Shown here: piece by piece, positions 50,319 through 58,173 of the stretch
How the letters are laid out: each line of letters opens with the position of its first letter
How positions within the stretch are numbered: the first letter of the stretch is position 1
Made by a program: the position numbers and the translations under genes
Notes under the pieces: generated by a model
The model's input: only the letters and a program-made list of their open reading frames with translations
Told to the model about the DNA's origin: nothing
Database searches by the model: none
Assembly: GCF_009905215.1 (NCBI RefSeq)
Contig: NZ_CP047593.1
Location: 930,001-994,000 of the forward strand
Source: Tichowtungia aerotolerans
GTDB lineage: Bacteria > Verrucomicrobiota > Kiritimatiellia > Kiritimatiellales > Tichowtungiaceae
Direction: 5' to 3'
DNA length: 64,000 nt

Positions 50319-52715
50319 TTATCGCGGCTCCGTACGCGTGACTGCGCCGATGTTGTCCAGCCACGGCTTCCCGCTCACAGTGGTAAACTCGACACTCAGA
50401 CTGCCGGAATTGGAAACTGTCACCGTATTGGTATAGGTCTGCCATGTATCCGGATCGAGACCCGTCGTATCGACCGCCATCGTGTACGGGGTTGTTCCAA
50501 CTCTGAAGACCGCATTAAAAACCCCGCCGCCGGTCGTACTTGACTCGCTTTTTGCATTTCCACCGGAGAATGTCACCGTAAGCGTATCCCCTGCATTCAC
50601 AGTTGTGGCCAGATCCTGGCTGATCGTCCCGATATTATTCATCAGAGCCATCCAGCTGCCATCCGGCGACGTTGTAAAGTGAGTTGTTCCCATATTCAGC
50701 TGGTAAAGGCTGCTGCCGGTCGGATTCCAAACAGGATGAACAACGCTCCATGATCCCGACGCTCCCGGAGGATCTTCGAAACTGCCGGATTCGACACTGA
50801 TGAACGACGTCGGGCCCGCCTCTTCAACGACACGGAAAAACCGCATGGAATCATCCGGCAAAACGGCGCTGAGCGTGTTCGTACCGGTGCCGGACGCCAG
50901 AATATTTTCATACGTCGCAACTCCATCATTGTATTTTGTCCAGACCGGGTTTTCGAGGGACGTACAGGTTTCGACATCGTACTGCTTCAACTCCGTACTC
51001 TCCCATTCAAAACCGATCATGGCGCCGTTCAAGGCCATTTTGAGCTTCCAGGGAGTCAAAGCCCGGACAGCGGTCACATCACCCGCAGTAAACGAACCAT
51101 CGCCATCGATATCAAAATCGGACAGATTCAGGGCCGCCAGTGCCTCGGCCGCCGTCATGCCGTCACCAATCAGAGCCGCCTGACGGTCGGCCGCACTCAG
51201 GCCGCCGTTGCCATCCAGATAATTCTGAGCCAGATCCGCATCATCCTGATCCACAACCCCGTCTTTATTCAGGTCTCCCTCCTGCGCTTCAATCACAGCA
51301 TGAAGAGAAACCGAATCGAGCTGCACCTGTGAAACCAGCGCAATGTTCTTCACGTCATTCGAAGCGACACCGCCCGGAAACCCGGGAATCTCGGCATCAC
51401 ACACATGGTTAAAGATTACATTCACCGGGCCGCTTCCCTGAACGGCCAGCAGATCCGCACCACTGATTGACACTGCTGCAGGAGAGCCAAACGAAGACGG
51501 CAGAGCCGTTGAGACAAGCTGCTGAAGAGTTCCGGCAACGGCATTGGCGGTGTTGGTTACATCCGATCCGGACCCGGTCGTTAACGCAACCGTAAACGCC
51601 GACTCAGAACTGTTCCAGGATGGATCCAGCAAGTCTGTCACAAACTGATACGTCGCATCGGAATCAATGGCAACCCCGTTCAGAATATCTTCCTGTTTCA
51701 ATCCGTTGCGATAATCCATGGATGAGTTCAGCACAACCGTATCGCCGTTTAAATGGGTATCCAGATAGAATGTCCCGTCGAGTTCCCCGTCCCCATCATT
51801 GACATGCGGGGTACCGACCGCCGGAATCAAACGGTTGGGATCCTCATAATAATGCGACCAGCTCTCAAGGTCTGCAGTGGCATTGGCTGTCGCGGAAAAA
51901 TCGCCAAACGTCCCGGTCATATTCCATTGCGAGGCGTCTGAAGGAACCTTATTGGCCAGTGCACTGAAGTCGCCGTTAGGAATCAGGTTTGGACCGGTGA
52001 TATCCGCAAAAGCGGGAAACGCGGGAATACTCTCTGCCGTTACGGACACATTATCAAACTTGACGGAGGAGGTTGACGGATCGCCATCACTGTACCATCC
52101 AAGCATGATACGGTTTTCCGCCTCCACGGTTCCGGCATAATTGGTGTTTCCGGAAGAAAATACATATTGCCAGCCATTGAATGTGGCAGAAACAGCGTTC
52201 CCGCCTTGATAATGAACCACCAGCGTATTGATGTTGGTAACATACGCCGTTACATTGGACTGCCCGCGGAATGCACCGTTATCATAAAAACCGAGCAGGT
52301 AATCCCCGGTTCGGTTATCCACCCTAAAACTGTAGCCGGCATTCGCACTGAACCCGTCCGTATCCGCCAGCCCGAAATTGACCATCGCAAAACCGGCCTC
52401 GCCGTTGGGAAACTGCATATCGACTGAAATCTCAATATCATCAGCAATTGGAGCAAAATCTGCATCGAGTGACGCAAAGACCGACCCGGCCGTTCCGGCT
52501 TTGTAGAGCCGCATCGTGCCGCCTTCAATCTGCGACTGCCAGTTGTTACCGACATTGTCGTTCCATTCTGCCGGCGCCTGTGTCCCGGACTGCCGCAGTT
52601 CCAAATCGGCATTAATATCCTGACCATTGGACGTATTAAACGTATCGTTGAACAAAAGCAGCTCAGCCTGAACAAAGCCGGCCAGAAAAATTACTGCACT
52701 CAACAATCTTTTCAT
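50319..52715 (-). CDS. Secreted protein with lectin-like and dockerin-like modules
   Basis: 798 residues. Signal peptide (A-V-I-F-L-A-G-F-V-Q-A), a concanavalin-like module (residues ~20-235, with L-E-L-R-Q-S-G-T as in two other proteins here), and a beta-rich region with N-L-I-P-N-G-D-F-S at about 246. A dockerin-like calcium segment follows (G-D-L-N-K-D-G-V-V-D-Q-D-D, and later D-F-D-I-D-G-D-G-S-F-T-A-G-D-V). The C-terminal ~160 residues are a second beta-sandwich (S-V-E-S-G-S-F-E-D-P-P) like carbohydrate-binding modules. Likely a glycan-binding scaffold. First gene of the minus-strand locus, divergent from the AraC regulator. Confidence 0.72.
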   Translation of the reverse strand: MKRLLSAVIFLAGFVQAELLLFNDTFNTSNGQDINADLELRQSGTQAPAEWNDNVGNNWQSQIEGGTMRLYKAGTAGSVFASLDADFAPIADDIEISVDMQFPNGEAGFAMVNFGLADTDGFSANAGYSFRVDNRTGDYLLGFYDNGAFRGQSNVTAYVTNINTLVVHYQGGNAVSATFNGWQYVFSSGNTNYAGTVEAENRIMLGWYSDGDPSTSSVKFDNVSVTAESIPAFPAFADITGPNLIPNGDFSALANKVPSDASQWNMTGTFGDFSATANATADLESWSHYYEDPNRLIPAVGTPHVNDGDGELDGTFYLDTHLNGDTVVLNSSMDYRNGLKQEDILNGVAIDSDATYQFVTDLLDPSWNSSESAFTVALTTGSGSDVTNTANAVAGTLQQLVSTALPSSFGSPAAVSISGADLLAVQGSGPVNVIFNHVCDAEIPGFPGGVASNDVKNIALVSQVQLDSVSLHAVIEAQEGDLNKDGVVDQDDADLAQNYLDGNGGLSAADRQAALIGDGMTAAEALAALNLSDFDIDGDGSFTAGDVTAVRALTPWKLKMALNGAMIGFEWESTELKQYDVETCTSLENPVWTKYNDGVATYENILASGTGTNTLSAVLPDDSMRFFRVVEEAGPTSFISVESGSFEDPPGASGSWSVVHPVWNPTGSSLYQLNMGTTHFTTSPDGSWMALMNNIGTISQDLATTVNAGDTLTVTFSGGNAKSESSTTGGGVFNAVFRVGTTPYTMAVDTTGLDPDTWQTYTNTVTVSNSGSLSVEFTTVSGKPWLDNIGAVTRTEPR

Positions 52716-52762
52716 CGTCTTCCTTTCGTTTATTGATCCGTTATTTCACTCAGATTGGATTC

Positions 52763-53752
52763 ATGATAGCAAAACCGTCAAAAGCAAACTTAACCGCCGC
52801 GCCAAAAACCCGCACAATAATGCCAAACATCAAACCTTGCCCGGTCCGCCCGAATCCGGCACTTTCTGTCCTGATGAGTGAACTGGTTACAGTGGATTGC
52901 AAACACGTCTTCGGAGACACCGGATTCCCGCTGGATGTCTCATCATGGATCGATCACGGCGACTACCCCCGCCACATCCACGACTTTTCAGAAATCGCCA
53001 TCATCATGGAAGGCAGCGGAACAACGGAAGTCGACGGACAGCTCTTTCACTGCCATACCGGCGATGTCTTTGTCCTGCACGGGAACCGTCCACATGCCTA
53101 CCTGGATACCGACCACCTGGGAATCATCAACATCACCTACAATCCCCAAATCATCGGGCTCGACCAGTTCGACTCCGGCCTCCTGCCGGGCTATCAGGCC
53201 CTCTTCGTGGTCGAACCCGCACTGCGCAGCCGCAGCCCCTACAACCGGCACCTTACACTCTCTCTGGATCAGCTCATCAAAGTCAAAGCCCTGACCGACC
53301 TGATGGAAAAGGAACTCCACGCCCGGCAGCCGGGCTGCCAGCTCATGGCCGTCGGCCACTTCATGATCCTCGTCACCCTGCTCTCCCGCTACTACTCCGA
53401 AAGCGAAGCTCCCGACACCCGCAAAGCCCTTCAGCTCGGCAAAGCTCTCAGCTATCTGGAAAAGCACTTCATGGAAGAAGTCCAGATTGAAAACCTGGCA
53501 AAAATTTCCGGCATGTCGCGCCGCTCCTTCTTCAGGGCGTTCTCAGAAGTCACCGGACAAACCCCGCTGGCCTACCTGATGCGCCTGCGCATCATGAAAG
53601 CCGTCGAAATGCTCGAAATGACCGACAAAAACATCACCGAAACCGCCTTCGACTGCGGCTTCCAGGACAGCAACTATTTTTCCCGCCAGTTCAAAAAAAT
53701 CATGGGCCACACCCCCAGCGACTTTCAGAAAAAATACAGCCGGATCAAATAG
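52763..53752 (+). CDS. AraC-family regulator with N-terminal cupin sensor
   Basis: About 329 residues from ATG 52763; starts at 52820 or 52874 are equally possible, as none has a good ribosome site. Cupin part: G-D-Y-P-R-H-I-H-D-F-S-E-I-A-I-I-M-E-G-S-G, then G-D-V-F-V-L-H-G-N-R-P-H, a sugar-binding pocket like RhaS/RhaR. The C-terminal ~100 residues are two helix-turn-helix units (I-E-N-L-A-K-I-S-G-M-S-R-R-S-F-F-R-A-F and T-E-T-A-F-D-C-G-F-Q-D-S-N-Y-F). Divergent from the polysaccharide locus, so probably its sugar-responsive activator. Confidence 0.9.
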   Translation: MIAKPSKANLTAAPKTRTIMPNIKPCPVRPNPALSVLMSELVTVDCKHVFGDTGFPLDVSSWIDHGDYPRHIHDFSEIAIIMEGSGTTEVDGQLFHCHTGDVFVLHGNRPHAYLDTDHLGIINITYNPQIIGLDQFDSGLLPGYQALFVVEPALRSRSPYNRHLTLSLDQLIKVKALTDLMEKELHARQPGCQLMAVGHFMILVTLLSRYYSESEAPDTRKALQLGKALSYLEKHFMEEVQIENLAKISGMSRRSFFRAFSEVTGQTPLAYLMRLRIMKAVEMLEMTDKNITETAFDCGFQDSNYFSRQFKKIMGHTPSDFQKKYSRIK

Positions 53753-53996
53753 AGTTCCAACCACAGGAACGCTTCAAATGCAAACCGCCTGATGGCAGGA
53801 CTACATGCCCATTCAACCGAACAGCTACAACTCGTAGTCCCGCCTTTATGGCCCGATCTCTATGCTCTTGATTGGTTCCGCCGTCTCCGGTTTTTAGAAC
53901 CTGATTTGAATAAGAAGCCGCTCCTGCTGCAGGCCCAACACCAACTGGAATTCGTCTTTAAGACGGACAGCCGGCGCCCGCTGCCAAGCGGGTTCT

Positions 53997-54176
53997 CCGT
54001 ACGGGTTTCCGGGCGTCGGACGGATTCTGGCCCTGAGCATCCTTTTTGAAATTGATACCATCGAACGGTTCCCGTCCGTAAAAAACTTCGCCAGCTACTG
54101 TCGTCTGGTGAAGGGCTCCGTGGCATCCGCCGGAAAACTCAAAGGTCTGTGCGGTGGCAAAATGGGCAACCCGTAG
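53997..54176 (+). pseudogene. IS110-family transposase remnant
   Basis: A 59-codon fragment with no start: F-P-G-V-G-R-I-L-A-L-S-I-L-F-E-I-D-T-I-E-R-F, then F-A-S-Y-C-R-L-V-K-G and S-A-G-K-L-K-G, ending M-G-N-P. This is the conserved helix-hairpin-helix and Ser region of IS110 transposases. Nothing else of the element is recognisable in 53760-53996. A different subgroup from the two other IS110 copies. Confidence 0.8.
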
Positions 54177-54197
54177 GCATATTTTAATGGCTAGTTG

Positions 54198-54713
54198 TCA
54201 TTTGCCATATTTCATCTCAACAAGATTATCTCTATAAACTCTATCCAGATATAATTCTGGCGTAACAACAAAAGCCCTAACATCATTTGCGTGCTCATCA
54301 CTGGACTCTAACCGAAACTTGGGATACCAAATAGGTTTAGAATACATGCCGCACCTTTCACTAGAAGTAACATCAAGTATTAAGAATGGAATATCTGCAC
54401 CATGCCGATTGTACAGATTTATTTTTTTTACAATGCTGTAAGGGGTAATGTTGTTCTCTCGAACTTTGAGCTCATGACCAAACAGGTCTCCCACTGTTTT
54501 GGGGAATTGAGGGAAGATATTGCCAATCCGAACGCGAGCTTCCATGCATCTTTCGCTCCAATTGTTCCCCTTTATCAGTGCATAATTAATAGTAGGTTCA
54601 GGGATTGACTGCATAGGTCCCCTGTCTAAACTCATCTCGAGATTAAGGCGTCCACTATTTGCACCACATTCCATTTGCCATTCAGAAGTGGACTCGGGTC
54701 TTAAACCACTCAA
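54198..54713 (-). pseudogene. C-terminal part of a gene interrupted by IS3
   Basis: Frame of 171 codons opening only at a TTG that abuts the IS3 left end; AT-rich compared with neighbours. No family recognised (W-Y-P-K-F-R-L-E, V-V-T-P-E-L-Y-L-D-R-V-Y). Immediately on the other side of the IS, a membrane-anchored N-terminal fragment stops inside the element. I infer the two are halves of one membrane protein of about 270 residues, but could not reconstruct the joint exactly. Confidence 0.5.
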
Positions 54714-54788
54714 TGCTTTGTTTTAGTTATGCCGCATAGCTCCGGGTTTGTTTTGTTTCCTCCCTCCTCCGGAGGAGGGAGGAAAAAA

Positions 54789-55667
54789 TCACGCCGCCAG
54801 TTTGACGACTCCTTCATAAACTTCTTCCGGTGTTGCGCCTTCAAGTGACTGGTGAGGCCGCTGAAGGTTGTAACGCATGATATACGCTTCAATGCCTCGT
54901 TCAAGCACCCATCCGTTTTCATACGATCTGAGATAGATATCTTCATATTTCAGACTGCGCCAGAACCGCTCGATCACTACGTTGTCGAGCCAGCGGCCTT
55001 TGCCATCCATGCTGATGATTACGTCCAACTCTTTAAGCCGCCTGATCCATTCATCGGATGTGAACTGGCAGCCCTGATCGGTATTGAAGATCTCCGGCGG
55101 AGTCCCCGTACGTTCAACGGCCCGATTCAATGTCCGCACGCAAAAGGCCGTATCCAATGTGTTCGACAGCTCCCAGGCAAGAACCTTTCGGGAGTGCCAG
55201 TCGATAATCGCAAACAGATACATGAAGCCCCGGGCCATCGGTATATAGGTGATGTCTGCGCTCCAGACCTGGTTCGGCCGGTCGATTTTCAGCCCCTGAA
55301 GCCGATACGGATAAATGCCCGTCGGCCCGCCGGGGATGGTGGTGCGCTTGCGCGGATACACCGCCTCAATGCCCATCAACATCATCAGGCGTTTTACGCG
55401 GCCACGGCTGATTTTCGGCCAACCTCGCCGACGAAGGTAGTCCCGTATTCTCCGCGCACCGGCGGAGGCATCTTCCATATGCAGCTCGTCGATCTCTTTC
55501 ATGATGCGCAAGTTTTCTTCCGATTCGCCCATCGGCAGGTAGTAGATTAATGAACGGGGGATCCCCAGCAGCTTACATTGCCGGCGAATACTGATTTTTG
55601 ATTCCTTACTCACGAGCTGCGCCCTCTGCCGGGAATCCCCAGCTGTACGCACTTTTTTTCGAGCCAA
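54789..55667 (-). CDS. IS3 transposase OrfB (DDE integrase core)
   Basis: About 290 residues. D-D-E catalytic residues are in W-S-A-D-I-T-Y-I-P, F-N-T-D-Q-G-C-Q-F and E-R-F-W-R-S-L-K-Y-E, with the HTH_21 region (R-R-I-R-D-Y-L-R-R-R-G-W) before them. In this family it is made as an OrfAB fusion by -1 frameshifting; the overlap with orfA contains a run of seven A on the coding strand (55653-55659), the expected slippery site. Confidence 0.93.
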   Translation of the reverse strand: MARKKVRTAGDSRQRAQLVSKESKISIRRQCKLLGIPRSLIYYLPMGESEENLRIMKEIDELHMEDASAGARRIRDYLRRRGWPKISRGRVKRLMMLMGIEAVYPRKRTTIPGGPTGIYPYRLQGLKIDRPNQVWSADITYIPMARGFMYLFAIIDWHSRKVLAWELSNTLDTAFCVRTLNRAVERTGTPPEIFNTDQGCQFTSDEWIRRLKELDVIISMDGKGRWLDNVVIERFWRSLKYEDIYLRSYENGWVLERGIEAYIMRYNLQRPHQSLEGATPEEVYEGVVKLAA

Positions 55668-55924
55668 TCCACCTCCATGGACAACTGGCCCACTTTGCGC
55701 TCCAATCGGGCTTTCTCTTGCTCGACCTCTTTGTCGGGCGCGGCGTTCTTCCGCTCAAAGACTTCAGGAACCCGTTCTAAAAGTTCCTTCTTCCAGTTAC
55801 CGACCTGTACCGGGTGCAATTCGTATTTCGCCGCGATCTCGTTAATCGTCTCCAGCCCTTTGACCGCCTCGAGTGCGACACGGGCCTTGAACTCCGCCGT
55901 GTGTTTCCTTCTTTGTTTCTTCAT
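55610..55924 (-). CDS. IS3 OrfA (helix-turn-helix protein)
   Basis: 104 residues. R-R-K-H-T-A-E-F-K-A-R-V-A-L-E-A-V-K-G and I-A-A-K-Y-E-L-H-P-V-Q-V-G-N-W-K-K form the DNA-binding helix-turn-helix; a leucine-rich helix (residues ~62-88) serves for dimerisation. Shine-Dalgarno GGATAGGAGCT before the ATG. The seven-A slippery run near its 3' end allows fusion with OrfB. Confidence 0.93.
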   Translation of the reverse strand: MKKQRRKHTAEFKARVALEAVKGLETINEIAAKYELHPVQVGNWKKELLERVPEVFERKNAAPDKEVEQEKARLERKVGQLSMEVDWLEKKCVQLGIPGRGRSS

Positions 55925-55967
55925 AGCTCCTATCCTTTCATGTTCGGGAGCTATGCGCCAAAACTAA

Positions 55968-56275
55968 CTTAACCGGTGGTTCGAATCCTCAAGTCCGCCT
56001 CTTTCAATCGTTTCTCGATCAAGAAGAACTCCAATGGTTAAATCCGTGATCGGTAGTTGCTTCCAATCATTTATATTATTTGACCGAAGTTCTTCACGTG
56101 AATTTATTAGAATCGCCCCAATTCCCAAAAGGCATAGGGAGATATGGCCGATTATGATTAGCCACCCAGTTTTAGTTGGCCTTTTGCTGTTTTTTTGAAG
56201 CAACTTATTTATATGACCAAGAATTGCAACTGTTGCAGTGACAATAGTTATTGCGATTACAACTGTAAGATACAA
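55968..56275 (-). pseudogene. N-terminal part of a gene interrupted by IS3
   Basis: Begins with a membrane anchor (V-V-I-A-I-T-I-V-T-A-T-V-A-I-L), a short basic loop, a second span (W-L-I-I-I-G-H-I-S-L-C-L-L-G-I-G-A-I-L-I) and a soluble part, and stops inside the IS. Low GC. See the matching C-terminal piece at 54198-54713. Function unknown. Confidence 0.5.
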
Positions 56276-56745
56276 CTTATCTCCTCCTAAAAAAGCGGCT
56301 TAGTTCAACAGTTGGTTAGATGGAAAGGTTTCCATATATGACCCTTATGGGATGGACGCATTCTCCATCTATTATGATATTAAACAGGTAAAAGTGGGAA
56401 ATCGGCCCCTTTGTTTTCCACATATGACTTGCTTTAAAGATTTTTTCCATATATGCGCATATTGAAGGGGCTTTTATGGAAAACAAGAAAAATTCCGCCC
56501 GAAACAAGACCTTAGATTAAGCGTACCGATTTTAACGCAAAGCCGCTGAGTCCATTGAGATTCGCAAAGGATCTGCGATCCACTGCTTCTTTGCGCCTTT
56601 GCGTTGAATGGTTCCACCCGCGACGCAATCAATTACGTTGACGCCGCGTTCTGTGGACGCGGACAGTCTGTTCTGCTCAAAAAATCTTTGGTTCACAGAA
56701 GAAACGCTCAAAACAGCAATAACTGCGCGCCGCTATACAATCGTG
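56276..56745. other. AT-rich intergenic stretch with repeats
   Basis: No supportable gene. Contains three copies of TTTCCAYATATG (near 56329, 56414 and 56445), and a long inverted repeat AACGCAAAG (about 56535) / CTTTGCGTT (about 56598) of a kind I recall between genes in PVC genomes. May hold the terminator of the sulfatase operon that ends at 56746. Confidence 0.5.
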
Positions 56746-58173
56746 TTATTCGCCGTAGAGTTTATCGATCCACTTGGGGCGCGGCGGCAAGGTCTGCATC
56801 CATGAAAACAGATCCTTTTGGAGACGGTCGGCGACTTCCGGATAGTCTTTGATCAGGTTGTTCCGCTCTCCCAGATCGTCCGAGAGGCGATACAGCTGGG
56901 CGTCGCCTTTGTGCGTGTAATACTTCCACTCCCCGTCGCGAATAGCAGTCTGCGTTGCCCACTGCGTCAGATAGCGCCAGCGCAGGATATGCTTCGGACC
57001 GGCGTCCGTAACCGTCGGCAACAGCGTCGGCAGCAGATTAACGCCGTCTTTTTCTGCCGGAGTCTCCGCGCCGGCCAGCGCGAGAAATGTCGGCAGCAGA
57101 TCCAGGCTGATCACCGGCCAGTCCGCCGTCTGGCCACCGGCCAGATGTCCGGGCCAGTTGAAGATCATCGGAACCCGCACGCCGCCTTCCTGAAGGCTTC
57201 CTTTGAATCCGTTCAGCGGCCCGTTCGATCCGGCGTTGTAGCCGTGCGACCAGCTGCCGGGAGCGCCGTTGTCGCTCAGAAAAACAACCAGCGTATTTTT
57301 TCGAAGCTTCAGATCGTTCAGCGTTTCGACCAGACGACCAATATTTGAATCCATGCTTTTCAGCATGGCTGCATAAATCCGGCGGACCGGATCTTCTATA
57401 TGCTTGAACTGATCAATCAGTTCCGGCGGAGCTTCCATCGGCCAGTGCGGCGCGTTGTACGCCAGATAGAGAAAGAACGGACGGCCATCCTTTTGAGCCG
57501 CCGAGACGAAATCAATCGCATAATCTGTAAAGACATCCGTAACGTATCCCTCTTCCCACGGAAGGACGATATCGTTTTCATCACGGAACCGATCCCCCCA
57601 CCAACCGCTGGGCGGATTTTCCTGATTCCAGTCTTTCTGGCATCCACGGTTCGCCGGCCAGAAATAGCCCATGCCGCCGCGCATATAGCGGCACCATTCA
57701 AACCCGTTGCGGAACGGCTGGGAATCGAGCGTTTCGCCGATGTGCCACTTGCCGATCATTCCCGTGCGATAGCCGGCATCCTTCAGCAGATCGGCCATCG
57801 TGCTTGTTTTTCCGTCCTGGAAACCGAACAGGTGCAGATAATGATCATCCGGGTTTGCTTCGAGACCCAGCCGCTGCTGGTGCACTCCGGTAATCAGCCC
57901 GCAGCGCGAAGGCGTGCACTGCGGTGCCGTTACATGCGCATCGGTGAACCGGACCCCTTCCGCCGCCAACCGATCGAGCACCGGGGTGCTCAGATCCGTT
58001 GCTCCGTAACAGCCGAGATCGCCGTACCCATGGTCATCGGACAGAATCAGAATAATGTTTGGGGAGGTCCGAGCCGGACTGGCAACATTTGCTCCATCCA
58101 CAGGAGACTTTGCCACGGCAGCCACACCGGTAACAACAGAAAGCAATACTAACAAAAAATGTTTTTTCATCAT
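56746..58173 (-). CDS. Type I formylglycine sulfatase (arylsulfatase A-like)
   Basis: 475 residues. Signal peptide, I-I-L-I-L-S-D-D-H-G-Y-G-D-L-G-C-Y-G, activation motif Q-C-T-P-S-R-C-G-L-I-T-G (C-x-P-S-R), G-K-W-H-I-G and F-L-S-D-N-G-A-P with the second metal pair. Periplasmic or secreted. Overlaps the preceding fusion sulfatase gene by four bases, so it is the last of a four-gene minus-strand operon. Specificity cannot be set from motifs alone. Confidence 0.92.
   Translation of the reverse strand: MMKKHFLLVLLSVVTGVAAVAKSPVDGANVASPARTSPNIILILSDDHGYGDLGCYGATDLSTPVLDRLAAEGVRFTDAHVTAPQCTPSRCGLITGVHQQRLGLEANPDDHYLHLFGFQDGKTSTMADLLKDAGYRTGMIGKWHIGETLDSQPFRNGFEWCRYMRGGMGYFWPANRGCQKDWNQENPPSGWWGDRFRDENDIVLPWEEGYVTDVFTDYAIDFVSAAQKDGRPFFLYLAYNAPHWPMEAPPELIDQFKHIEDPVRRIYAAMLKSMDSNIGRLVETLNDLKLRKNTLVVFLSDNGAPGSWSHGYNAGSNGPLNGFKGSLQEGGVRVPMIFNWPGHLAGGQTADWPVISLDLLPTFLALAGAETPAEKDGVNLLPTLLPTVTDAGPKHILRWRYLTQWATQTAIRDGEWKYYTHKGDAQLYRLSDDLGERNNLIKDYPEVADRLQKDLFSWMQTLPPRPKWIDKLYGE

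Larger units (their letters stand above)
54723..55967 (-). mobile_element. IS3-family insertion sequence (about 1.25 kb)
   Basis: Terminal inverted repeats TTAGTTATGCCGCATAGCTCC (left, 54723-54743) and the complement of GGAGCTATGCGCCAAAACTAA (right, 55947-55967), matching at 19 of 21 positions. Contains overlapping orfA and orfB. No clear target duplication. Both genes look intact. Confidence 0.88.

Noticed and set aside
55968-55995. GGTTCGAATCC beside the IS3 right end, resembling a tRNA T-arm
   Set aside because: The flanking bases do not form a T-stem and no acceptor, D or anticodon arm is visible; part of the interrupted gene.
56316-56507. 63-codon minus-strand frame
   Set aside because: Crosses the TTTCCAYATATG repeats, has no ribosome site or recognisable domain.
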